A stretch of DNA of 49,848 nt. Origin: Verrucomicrobiales bacterium (GTDB lineage: Bacteria; Verrucomicrobiota; Verrucomicrobiae; Limisphaerales; UBA1100). The notes below the pieces were generated by a model. That model saw only the letters and a program-made list of their open reading frames with translations. It had not been told where the DNA came from and did no database searches. Position numbers and translations under genes: made by a program. The stretch covers positions 1 through 49,848 of the forward strand of contig PBLV01000053.1 in assembly GCA_002721895.1 (NCBI GenBank), given 5' to 3'. Shown piece after piece: positions 25,669 to 34,075 of this stretch. Numbering within the stretch: position 1 is the first letter of the stretch; each line of letters starts with the position of its first letter.

Positions 25669-28600
25669 ATGAAACTCCAACTCAGAGGCATCTGGAACAT
25701 CATCGAGTGGGGCTTCGAGTATCTTGCCGACCGGCTGGGTATTCGCCGGCGACACGTCGTCTTTGGGTTGGTTGTCCTGTTCATCTCTGCAATTTTCACT
25801 GGCTGGTATATCTACGAAAAGAACTGGACCATCATTGGCACTAAACGCACCGGGGGAACCCGCAAAGTGCTGACGCTGGCACTGGATGGCGAGGCCTCCG
25901 CCGTGCAGCAGATGAGCCAAGAAATTCGGTCTTCCATCCTTGAGACACCCATGGCCGCGGCCTCGTCCCAATCCGCCGCCCAATCTAACTCCGGGGCCAG
26001 CGCCGCCGCGCGCAGTACGCCGCAAAACACAGATGCCCAATCCGCCGCTGCAGCCGGGGCAAGTTCACCCAGCGCTCCCGCGGCGGCTGGTGCCACCAGC
26101 AACTTTACCCCTACCGTTTCCTCATCCTCCAGCGCTCGTGTGGAATCCGGCCAGGCGCGCGCTGAGAACAGCCAGCAAATGCAGCCCGCGTCCACCCAGT
26201 CCGTGGCGCAGCAGGCATCCGGTATAAACGCCGCGCGCAGCACGCCGCAAAGCACTTCCTCCCAATCCGCTGCTGCCGCCAATGCCCCCTCGTCCAGTGC
26301 GGCCACCGCCTCGGGCGCAAGTGATTCGTTGGCGCCCACCGCCGCATCGGCACAGGCTAGGGTTGTCACCGGTCAGGCCCGAGCAGAGACCAGTCAACAA
26401 ATGACCGCGCCCAGTTCGCAAAGCACTGCCCAGTCCGCAATCGGCAGCAATGCCGCCAGAAGTACCCCGCAGGATGCCTCCGCCCAGTCTGCCTCCGCTG
26501 CTAGTAGTGCGACCCCTAATTCCTTGAGTGCCTCCGGAGCCAGTGCCTCCATTGCACCCTCGGCTTCCAGTGCCCGTGCTGTGGATTCCTCTGTGGCGGC
26601 CACGGGCGCGCGCGCGGAGACCAGCCAGAAAATGGCCTCGGCCACCTCACAATCCATCTCGCAATCCGCCACGGGATTAAACGCAGCCCGCAGCAGCCCG
26701 CAGTCGTCCGGCGCGCAGTCCGCCGCCTCTGCTTCCAGTGCGGCATCCCAGAACAATCCCACGGCGTCAGCCACGGGAGCCAGTACCGCGTTTACACCTT
26801 CCAACTCCGGCGCACGGGCTTCGACCTCTGCCGTGCAGAGCAATAGTGCCCGGGCGGATTCCAGCAGCCAATCCATGTCAGGGGCCGCTTCCCAATCCAT
26901 GGCACAAGCTTCCAGTAGCGCGCAGGGCACGGCCCGCAACAGCCCGGCTGGAGGTGCCAGCCACGCGTCGGGATCGGCCAATGCGCGGAGTGCATCCACC
27001 ACGGTTTCTGGGTCCGGAGCCAGCGGGGCCTTTGTGCCGTCGGCTTCCGGCATGCGAGCCTCGGCCTCGTCGGTGCAAAGCAACGGGGCACGCGCGGAGA
27101 CCGGGAGAGCAATGTCCGGCGCTTCTTCGCGATCGCTGGCGCACGCGTCCACCAGCGCGGGAGGAGCGACCAGGAACAGTCCCGCGGCTACGGCCAGTCA
27201 GACGGGTGGATCGGCGGCAGCCCGAAACGCCACCACCGCTGTTTCTGGCTCTGGCGCCGGTGCCACGTTTTCGCCATCGGCTTCCGGTGCACGTGCCTCG
27301 GTGTCTGCGGTTCGCAGCAATGGAGCACGCGCCGTGGCGGGCCGATCGATGTCTGGGGCCTCCTCGCAATCCATGGCCCGTGCATCCAGCGGCTCGGGTG
27401 GAGCGGCCCGCAACAGTCCGGCGGCATCCGCGGGAGCAGCGGGTGGCTCGGCTCAGGCAAGCAATGCGGCTGCGGCGGTTTCCGGTTCAGGGATAAGGGG
27501 CAGCTTTTCGCCGTCAGCTTCCGGCGCTCGCGCGGCAACTTCAGGGATTCACAGTGGAATGGCCCGGGCAGTTGCTGGCCGATCGATGTCTGGGGTCTCC
27601 TCGCAATCCATGGCACAGGCCTCGACCAATGCGCAGGGATCGGCTCGCAACAGTCCGGTGGGAGCAACGGGGCAGCCAACGGGTTCCGCCAGCGCGATCA
27701 ACGTGGCGAGTTCGGTTTCCGGCGCGGGCACGAGCGCGACGTTTGCGCCCTCGGTCTCGGGCTTGCGCGCCTCGGCTTCCGGCGTGCGCACCAATCCAGC
27801 CCGCGCGGTGGCAGGCAGAACGATGGCCCGTGCGCCTTCCCAGAATTTTGCGCAGGCAACAGCCAATGCCTTGAACTCGGCCAGGGTTGGGCCCGCCGCG
27901 ATGTCCTCACGGATGGCCGGTTCGGCGCGTGCCAGCAATCCCTCAACGGCAGTGGCGGGGACTGGGGCGAGTGCTTCCTTCCGGCCGTCTTTGGCGGATG
28001 GATCGGCTACTCAGGTGGCCTCGGCTAGGCCCTCGGGCGGGAGTACTCCCAAGCCCACGCCTACGCCCGGTGGATCTAGGCTGGGCGGTGATGCGGTGAA
28101 CACGGATCAAGTGATGATTCAGGTGGATACACAGTCGCTGTCCCGGCCCGTGGAGGATTTTACCAGCGTGCGCAGCCGGCCGGTCTCGGCGTTCCGGCCA
28201 CGGACCGTTTCCTCGGCGTCATCCGCGGTGGCTAGCGTTCCCGAGCAGACTAACAACACGCCCGGCACATTTACGCCGACGGCCGCCCCGGTGCGGCGTC
28301 CGGTTCCGACGTTGGTGGATGTGCGGCCGCCACCACCGCCGCCGGTGCAAGTCGCCCAGGCAAAGCCGGAGGAGATTGAGCCCGTGCGCACACGACCCGT
28401 TGCGACTCCCCCGGAATCGGTTCAGGACAACACCACCCCGGATTCGAACGAAGGTCTGTCCGCTGTTGAAATTTTTCGTACGCAAGGTTTTAACACCAGG
28501 GCCGAGGGCAAGGGGAAGGACTTTGTGTTCATCATCGACAGGTCGAGCAGCATGTCCGAGGACGACCGGTTGAATGCGGCCAAGCAGGCTCTGACCCGGT

Positions 28601-29055
28601 CCTTGGAGAAGATGGGGCCGGAAGAGAATTTTTATATTTATTTTTTCAGCGACAAGACGGATGGGATGGATGAGGGAAGAATGGTCTCCGCTACGCCGGG
28701 CAATATCAGCAGCACGGGAGGCTGGGTGAACAGCATGTCGCCCAGTGGATTGACCAACCCGCGCGACGCGCTGAAGGATGCCTTTGCTAAGCTGAAGCCA
28801 TCCACGATCTGGCTCTTGTCCGACGGTAAGTTTACCACCGTCAAGCAGGACAACCGCACCGGCAAGGGAAAGACCCGTTTGGTGAAGAAATTGCCGCCGG
28901 TCCTGAAGGTGATTCGTGGCCTGAACCCGAACGGCAATGTGAGAATCAATACGATCGGTTTCGCGGCGAACCAAGGCGATGTGGATGAATCGCTGAAGGA
29001 AATTGCCGAGGAAAACGACGGTGTCTACACGTTCATCCGCTCGGGCGGCCGTTAG
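25669..29055 (+). CDS. Giant membrane-anchored protein with nine Ser/Ala-rich repeats and a C-terminal vWA domain
   Basis: 1128 residues, N-in membrane protein. One transmembrane helix at about 30-49 (HVVFGLVVLFISAIFTGWYI). Residues 95-790 are nine tandem units of 74-81 residues, each starting with Met (MSGASSQSMAQAS pattern) and rich in Ser, Ala, Gly and Arg. Residues 790-930 are proline-rich (PTPTPGG, RPPPPPPVQVAQ). A vWA domain fills 945-1128 with an intact MIDAS: DRSSS (Asp957, Ser959, Ser961), a Thr in SGLTNPRDALKDAF, and LLSDGKF. The frame is open further upstream through exbD, but the ATG at 25669 gives the anchor. The layout, anchor plus long tether plus end domain, parallels TonB/TolA but with a ligand-binding vWA at the tip. 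No homologue is recognised outside the fold level. Confidence 0.88.
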   Translation: MKLQLRGIWNIIEWGFEYLADRLGIRRRHVVFGLVVLFISAIFTGWYIYEKNWTIIGTKRTGGTRKVLTLALDGEASAVQQMSQEIRSSILETPMAAASSQSAAQSNSGASAAARSTPQNTDAQSAAAAGASSPSAPAAAGATSNFTPTVSSSSSARVESGQARAENSQQMQPASTQSVAQQASGINAARSTPQSTSSQSAAAANAPSSSAATASGASDSLAPTAASAQARVVTGQARAETSQQMTAPSSQSTAQSAIGSNAARSTPQDASAQSASAASSATPNSLSASGASASIAPSASSARAVDSSVAATGARAETSQKMASATSQSISQSATGLNAARSSPQSSGAQSAASASSAASQNNPTASATGASTAFTPSNSGARASTSAVQSNSARADSSSQSMSGAASQSMAQASSSAQGTARNSPAGGASHASGSANARSASTTVSGSGASGAFVPSASGMRASASSVQSNGARAETGRAMSGASSRSLAHASTSAGGATRNSPAATASQTGGSAAARNATTAVSGSGAGATFSPSASGARASVSAVRSNGARAVAGRSMSGASSQSMARASSGSGGAARNSPAASAGAAGGSAQASNAAAAVSGSGIRGSFSPSASGARAATSGIHSGMARAVAGRSMSGVSSQSMAQASTNAQGSARNSPVGATGQPTGSASAINVASSVSGAGTSATFAPSVSGLRASASGVRTNPARAVAGRTMARAPSQNFAQATANALNSARVGPAAMSSRMAGSARASNPSTAVAGTGASASFRPSLADGSATQVASARPSGGSTPKPTPTPGGSRLGGDAVNTDQVMIQVDTQSLSRPVEDFTSVRSRPVSAFRPRTVSSASSAVASVPEQTNNTPGTFTPTAAPVRRPVPTLVDVRPPPPPPVQVAQAKPEEIEPVRTRPVATPPESVQDNTTPDSNEGLSAVEIFRTQGFNTRAEGKGKDFVFIIDRSSSMSEDDRLNAAKQALTRSLEKMGPEENFYIYFFSDKTDGMDEGRMVSATPGNISSTGGWVNSMSPSGLTNPRDALKDAFAKLKPSTIWLLSDGKFTTVKQDNRTGKGKTRLVKKLPPVLKVIRGLNPNGNVRINTIGFAANQGDVDESLKEIAEENDGVYTFIRSGGR
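25951..28059 (+). repeat. Tandem coding repeats (nine units, 222-243 bp) in the vWA giant gene
   Basis: Units start at ATG codons at 25951, 26179, 26401, 26632, 26875, 27112, 27349, 27586 and 27823. The last four steps are exactly 237 bp; earlier steps are 228, 222, 231 and 243. The later units are most alike: around 27342-27378 and 27579-27615 they differ at a single base by my reading. This suggests recent expansion from the 3' side and possible length change by recombination. Confidence 0.88.
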
Positions 29056-29130
29056 GAGGCTGCCCATTGACGGTGCTTCTTCTCCTAAGTTTTCCAAACT
29101 TTCAATCTCCCCCTTGCATTTTCACGGACT

Positions 29131-29246
29131 GTGAATAAGTTTGGAATAGATTAGTGCTGATGATCCCCGACCTGTGCCGACTAATGGGTGCGGTTTGACC
29201 ATCTCTGGCCGGGTTTCAGGTGAAGTTGTGGCTTTAGGGAGGCGTC
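29131..29246 (+). promoter_or_regulatory. Conserved leader element upstream of operon 2, copy B
   Basis: Ungapped match to 21447-21562 with blocks GTGAATAAGTTTGGAATAGA, GTGCTGATG (29154), TGCCGACTAATGGG (29175), GGCCGG (29207) and GGCGTC (29241). It lies in the 325-bp gap after the vWA gene, and the gap otherwise contains only the partial copy at 29314. The start of operon 2 is 135 nt further on. Confidence 0.7.
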
Positions 29247-29313
29247 CAAACCTTCGTTGATAACCCCGTGCCTTGATGGCGTGAACAACTTGTTTAATGT
29301 GAACAGGCTTGGG

Positions 29314-29333
29314 GTTTGGAATAAACGGTGCTG
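29314..29333 (+). promoter_or_regulatory. Partial third copy of the leader motif
   Basis: GTTTGGAATA, a 4-nt gap, then GTGCTG, 48 nt before the ATG at 29381. In the full copies the gap is 5 nt. This core is the part most likely to be a protein or RNA-polymerase site. Confidence 0.5.
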
Positions 29334-29380
29334 GAAAAAATTTTCGGTTGCGAAAATTCAAACTCCTACGAGATTAGACT

Positions 29381-32300
29381 ATGCAGACCTCTTCCCTCCC
29401 TCCTTTTAAAGAGGGCCGCAAGGCCCGTGGTGTCGGCGCGCGTGCGCGCCGGTTCGTTTTCCAATGCCTGCTAGGCGCGCTGATGATGTTGCTGGCATTG
29501 CCGGCTGCCGCGCAGCAGGACAAGAAGAAGGATCCCGCGCTGGAGAAATACTTCAACGCCAACGGGCTCTTCAACCGCAAGTTGTATCCGCTGGCGGCGG
29601 AGGAGTACGAGGATTTCCTGAAGACGTACAAGGATCATCCCAAGACAAAGGACGTGGAGTTTGGCCTTGGGCTGTCCTACTATGGGATGAAAAAATTTGA
29701 CGCAGCCGCGCCGTTGCTCAAGAAGCTGGCGGGCGACAAGAATTCCCCCCGCGCGCTGCTGGTTCACCTGTATCTCGGCAACTCCCTGCGCGAGTTGAAA
29801 AAGCCCGTGGAGGCGGAGTCTGTCTTTAAGGATGGTTTGGGCATCAAGGGCGGTGCGGAAAATGCACAATTGCGCAAGGGGCTGCTGGAATGCCTGTTCG
29901 ACCAGAAAAAGTGGAAGCAGGTGATTCCCGAGGCGGAAAAGCTGGCGGGTCAGCCTGGTGCCGTGGGGGTGCGGGCAAGTTACCAGGGTGGTATTGCGCG
30001 GTTTGAACAGGGAGATTTCAAGGAGGCGGCGCAAGTGCTGGAGGTGTTAAAGGGTAAGGTGAAAGGCAATGAGGACTACGAGCAGACGACGCTGTACATG
30101 CTCGCGGAATCCCGCCGTGAATTGAAGGAGTTTGACGCCGCGGTGGCGGCTTATGAGGCGGCAGCGGATTTAAAGACGCGCAAGGAGGTGACGGCGGATG
30201 CGTTGTACCGTCTGGGCCGTGTCCGGTTCGATTCGCTGAAGGAATATCCGCAAGCGGCGGAGGCGTTCGGGAAATTCACGCGCGATTTTAAAGGGCACAA
30301 GTTGGCGGTGGATGCCGGGGTTTATCTGGGGCGTTCCCAACTGGAGGCTGGGGAATTTGCCAAAGCGGAGAACGTGTTTGGGGGGTTGGCCGGGGACAAC
30401 GCATTGATCATTGAGGTTCCGCTGTGGCAGGCCCGGACATTTTTCCGGCAAAAGAAACACACGGAAGCGGTCAAGGTGCTGGAGGCGGTCAAGGGCAAAT
30501 TTGCAAACAACGAGAAGCTTCCTGAGTTGTTGTTTGACCTAGGCAACAATCACTATGAGTTGAACGCGTTTCCGGAGGCGTCCAAGGCGTTCCAGACCCT
30601 GATTGCGGATCACGGCACATTTCCGCAAATGGATGACGCCATGAGGCTTTGCGCTGATTCGTTGCATCGGGAGAAAAAGTATGGAGCCAGCCATGACTTG
30701 TGCGGTGAATTCCTGAGCAAATATCCCAATGACAAGAAGGCTGGTGATGTGGCTTTTCTCCAGTGCGAGAACCTGTTTCTGCAGGACAAGTACAAGGAGG
30801 CTGTGGACGGCTTCAAGACGTTTGCGGACAAGTACAGCGGTCATCCGCAGGCGGCGGCGGCGAACTATCGCATCGGCAGTTCCCATTACAATCAAAAGGA
30901 GTGGATGGAGGCGTTGAAGGTGCTTGAGCCCTTGGCGCGTGATGAAAAAGTGCGGTCCCGCTTTAAACAAATTGACTACCTTGTGGGTGACTGCAAGTTT
31001 CGGACAAAGCAGTGGGCTGCGGCAATCAAGTCATTCGAGCAATTTGTGGAAGCCAGCCCCGAGGGAGAGAATGCGGACGCGGCATTGCTGATGAGCGGGC
31101 TGGCCAGCCAGCAGGCGAAGGATACCAAGACGGCCATCGCTACGCTGACCAAGCTGACGGACAATTATTCCGGAAGCAGCCAGTTGGCCCAAGCCTATGT
31201 GGAAATTGGCAGAATGCAGTATTTGGAAAAGGAACTGGGCAAGGCACGCGTGGCGCTGGAGGTGGTGAAGGCGCGCCACAATGAGAGCAAGTGGTTGCCT
31301 GATGCGGAATATTACTTGGGATTCGTGGCGCGGGATGAAAACAAACTGGCTGAGGCCGAGAACCATTTTGCGGTGGTGGCGGACCGGCATGCCAAGCACA
31401 ACTTCGCCGGGGATTCACGCTTCCAACAGGGCATCGTCCTTTTGCAGCAGGAAGACTTCAAGGTGGCCCAGGGAGCGCTCGAAAAGCTGCTGGTTGACTA
31501 TCCAAAGTACAACAAGCTGGACGAAGCGACCTACCGTCTTGGCTGGGCGCTGGAACAACAAGAGGACTGGGATGCGGCGCTCAAGGAATACTCCAAGGTG
31601 GCCGGAGTGAAGGCGGATGGCGACTGGATTGACAACGCGTTGTACCAGTCCGCCTGGTGCGAGAAGGGTGCGGGCCGTGATGCCATGGCGATGGAGACCT
31701 ACAAGAAACTGCTGGCCGAGCATCCGCAAAGCGACCTGGTGAATCGCGGCAGCTTTGAACTGGCGGAATTGGAGTTTCAGGCCAAGATGTATACGGAAGC
31801 TGCCGACCGCCTGTCCGGGTTGCTGAAATTGGCAAAGGATGCGGGGTTGAAATCGCGCGCGCAGTACCGGCTGGCTTGGTCCAAGTTTGAGCTGGAGGAA
31901 TTTGCATCGGCGGCCACGGCATTTGAGGATTTTGGTGGCATGTTGCCGAACAATCCACCGCAGACATTAAAGGATCTTACCGGCACGGCTGCTTATCAGG
32001 CGGGTGAGGCAAGGATGAAACTTGCGGAAGCGGCGGGTGCGGATGCCGACCGGGCAGCCAGCTACAAGGCCGCGCAGGCCAACTATGAGAAGGCTGTGGC
32101 CGAGAAAAATGGCGGTGAGGTGGTCCAGTCGCAGTCCCTGCTGCGACTTGGAGAATGCCAGGGCCGCCTGGACAACTGGAAGGATTCACAGTCGACCCAC
32201 GAGCGGTTCATCCAGGCTTTCCCTGGGCATCGGCTAGTGCGCAATGCCTGGCAGGGCCTCGGGTGGGCGCAGGAAAACCAAGGCGACATTGCCGCAGCAA

Positions 32301-32650
32301 TCACCAGTTACCAGAAGGTGACCGCGGAATTGAGAAAGGATGAACTGGGCGCCCGTGCACAATTCCATATCGGTGAATGTCACCTGAAGCTGGCCCGGAA
32401 AACGGACGACACCGACGGGAAAGCGGATGCCTTTAAGTCTGCCATCAAGGCTTATGCCTATGTGGAGGCTAATTATCCGGAAGAAGTCAGCGAGGAAAAA
32501 GGCGCGTGGCAGGCGAGATCAATGCTTGGCATGGCCACCGCTCTGGACGAGAGCGGCAGTGGCGAGGCGGCACAATCGATTTTAAAGGAGCTGATTGGCA
32601 AATATCCAAAGTCCAACGCTGCGACAATTGCAAAGAGCCGCATCAAGTAG
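29381..32650 (+). CDS. Large secreted TPR protein of the ExbBD operon 2
   Basis: 1089 residues. A basic N-terminal region (KEGRKARGVGARARR) precedes a signal helix (FVFQCLLGALMMLLALPAAA) and then TPR repeats run to the end, for example KLYPLAAEEYEDFLKTYKDH, FPEASKAFQTLIADHG and AITSYQKVTAELRKDELGAR. It is a paralogue of the protein at 21614-24352: in both the C-terminal part holds a GARAQF-[HL]-[IL]-GEC stretch. Predicted periplasmic, CpoB-like, partner of the ExbB/ExbD and giant protein that follow. The long N-terminus before the signal is unusual; a later start inside it cannot be excluded. Confidence 0.87.
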   Translation: MQTSSLPPFKEGRKARGVGARARRFVFQCLLGALMMLLALPAAAQQDKKKDPALEKYFNANGLFNRKLYPLAAEEYEDFLKTYKDHPKTKDVEFGLGLSYYGMKKFDAAAPLLKKLAGDKNSPRALLVHLYLGNSLRELKKPVEAESVFKDGLGIKGGAENAQLRKGLLECLFDQKKWKQVIPEAEKLAGQPGAVGVRASYQGGIARFEQGDFKEAAQVLEVLKGKVKGNEDYEQTTLYMLAESRRELKEFDAAVAAYEAAADLKTRKEVTADALYRLGRVRFDSLKEYPQAAEAFGKFTRDFKGHKLAVDAGVYLGRSQLEAGEFAKAENVFGGLAGDNALIIEVPLWQARTFFRQKKHTEAVKVLEAVKGKFANNEKLPELLFDLGNNHYELNAFPEASKAFQTLIADHGTFPQMDDAMRLCADSLHREKKYGASHDLCGEFLSKYPNDKKAGDVAFLQCENLFLQDKYKEAVDGFKTFADKYSGHPQAAAANYRIGSSHYNQKEWMEALKVLEPLARDEKVRSRFKQIDYLVGDCKFRTKQWAAAIKSFEQFVEASPEGENADAALLMSGLASQQAKDTKTAIATLTKLTDNYSGSSQLAQAYVEIGRMQYLEKELGKARVALEVVKARHNESKWLPDAEYYLGFVARDENKLAEAENHFAVVADRHAKHNFAGDSRFQQGIVLLQQEDFKVAQGALEKLLVDYPKYNKLDEATYRLGWALEQQEDWDAALKEYSKVAGVKADGDWIDNALYQSAWCEKGAGRDAMAMETYKKLLAEHPQSDLVNRGSFELAELEFQAKMYTEAADRLSGLLKLAKDAGLKSRAQYRLAWSKFELEEFASAATAFEDFGGMLPNNPPQTLKDLTGTAAYQAGEARMKLAEAAGADADRAASYKAAQANYEKAVAEKNGGEVVQSQSLLRLGECQGRLDNWKDSQSTHERFIQAFPGHRLVRNAWQGLGWAQENQGDIAAAITSYQKVTAELRKDELGARAQFHIGECHLKLARKTDDTDGKADAFKSAIKAYAYVEANYPEEVSEEKGAWQARSMLGMATALDESGSGEAAQSILKELIGKYPKSNAATIAKSRIK

Positions 32651-32723
32651 GAGCGACCGGGATACTGGCCCAAATAAAGGACCGGGAACCCAACCCAAAA
32701 CCCAGACTGTGCAGATTCATAAA

Positions 32724-33671
32724 ATGAACCCCGAAAAAAAATCCCCCCGCGAAATTTTGCGGCGGCGGCTGGCGTGGTTTAACGCCGGCATGGCCGCTGT
32801 GTGGTTGTTCTTTTGCGTTGGCCTGACCCAGGCTTGGACAGCGCCTCCGGCCGCCGCCCCGGCGCCTGGTGCACAACCGGCCAATCCGGTGCCGGCCAAT
32901 CCCCAGCCGGCTCCAAGTGATGATGCGGGAACTACGGGCGGCAAAGGCCAGCCGAAAAATTTTTGGGAACTGCTGGTCGCGGGTGGCCCCGTGATGATTC
33001 CATTGGCGATCTTTTCCATTGTGGGCTTGGCCAGCTCCTTCGAGCGCGCCATCAGCCTGTCGCGGGACCGGGTGGTGCCAGGTGGTTTCCTTGCCGGCTT
33101 GAAGGAGAAAATCTCGGGAGGCAACGTGAAGGCTGGCGTCAGCTACTGCGAGCAGGAAGGCCGGGAGACGCCCTTGGGCGAGATGATGAAAGCCGGGCTG
33201 GAGAAGGCGCATCAGGGAACCGAACAGGTTGAAAAGGCCGTGGAAGAGGCGGGCATCCGCGGGGCGGATCGCATGAAGCGCAGCCTGCGGCTGATCAGCC
33301 TGGTGGTGGCTATTGCCCCGCTGCTTGGGCTGGTGGGGACGGTTTACGGGATGATTGACGCCTTCCGTGACCTGAGTAATTTGCAAGAGGGCGCGAGCAA
33401 ATCTGATGCGTTGTCAGCGGGCATTTACGTGGCGTTGGTAACCACCGCCACGGGCCTGACCATCGCGATTCCCTTTCTTGCGGTGTATCATTTTTTGTCC
33501 TCCAAGGTGGACCGGTTAGTTGAGGACATGAGCATTGAGGCGCGCCGTTTCATCGACATCTGTCCGACTGGCGACCAAGTCGCCATCGCTGCGGCAGAAC
33601 CGGCCGCCAGCGAGGGCGATGCTGGCGATGACACTTCGCAGTCCGTTGAATCCCCCGCGCTTGCATCATGA
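32724..33671 (+). CDS. ExbB/TolQ/MotA-family proton channel protein, operon 2
   Basis: 315 residues: N-terminal signal-like helix (AAVWLFFCVGLTQAWTAPP), a Pro/Ala-rich linker, then helices VMIPLAIFSIVGLASSFERA, VAIAPLLGLVGTVYGMIDAF and ALVTTATGLTIAIPFLAVYH with the ExbB signatures. The C-terminal tail is acidic. It is paralogous to the protein at 24377. ATG 32724 is chosen over the longer frame, which runs into the preceding gene. The exbD-like ATG overlaps its stop (ATGA), so coupling is tighter than in operon 1. Confidence 0.93.
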   Translation: MNPEKKSPREILRRRLAWFNAGMAAVWLFFCVGLTQAWTAPPAAAPAPGAQPANPVPANPQPAPSDDAGTTGGKGQPKNFWELLVAGGPVMIPLAIFSIVGLASSFERAISLSRDRVVPGGFLAGLKEKISGGNVKAGVSYCEQEGRETPLGEMMKAGLEKAHQGTEQVEKAVEEAGIRGADRMKRSLRLISLVVAIAPLLGLVGTVYGMIDAFRDLSNLQEGASKSDALSAGIYVALVTTATGLTIAIPFLAVYHFLSSKVDRLVEDMSIEARRFIDICPTGDQVAIAAAEPAASEGDAGDDTSQSVESPALAS

Positions 33672-34075
33672 AAATCCGCGCCTCCAGTGACGCTGAAGCC
33701 AAGATGGAGATCACTCCGTTGATCGACATCCTGTTCACGCTGATCATCTTTTTCCTCGCTACCTCCACTTTTCAGGAGGAGGAAAATCCCGAGGACATCA
33801 ATCTGCCCGACAGCACCCGCAAACCCTCCACCAAGCAGGAGAAATTCCTGGTCATCAACGTTCGTCAAAATGGCGAGATTCAGTTGGGCGATGCGGTGGT
33901 GAAGATGGATGTGCTGCGCGCGGCGTTGAAGCGGGAGCACACGGCAAATCCCACCACCAAGGTAAAGATTCGCGGCGACAATGCTGCTTTGCACGGCAAG
34001 GTTTCCGGCGTGCTGCTTGCCTGCAAAAACGCTGGTTTTGAAACCGCCAACATTGCGTACCACATTGAGCAGTGA
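33668..34075 (+). CDS. ExbD/TolR-family protein, operon 2
   Basis: 135 residues, single helix with the functional aspartate in EITPLIDILFTLIIFFLATS, then a periplasmic domain ending KIRGDNAALHGKVSGV and later. ATGA overlap with ExbB upstream and GTGA overlap with the giant gene downstream imply fixed stoichiometry of the three proteins. Paralogue of 25236-25652. Confidence 0.93.
   Translation: MKIRASSDAEAKMEITPLIDILFTLIIFFLATSTFQEEENPEDINLPDSTRKPSTKQEKFLVINVRQNGEIQLGDAVVKMDVLRAALKREHTANPTTKVKIRGDNAALHGKVSGVLLACKNAGFETANIAYHIEQ

Noticed and set aside
26394..27938. Several long minus-strand frames opposite the vWA giant's repeats
   Set aside because: They are by-products of GC-rich Ala/Ser codons; they have no start context and no recognisable domain.
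34072..34075. Later ATG starts for the 2045-residue protein
   Set aside because: No in-frame ATG lies before the first transmembrane helix, and the GTG overlap with the exbD stop fits the tight operon.
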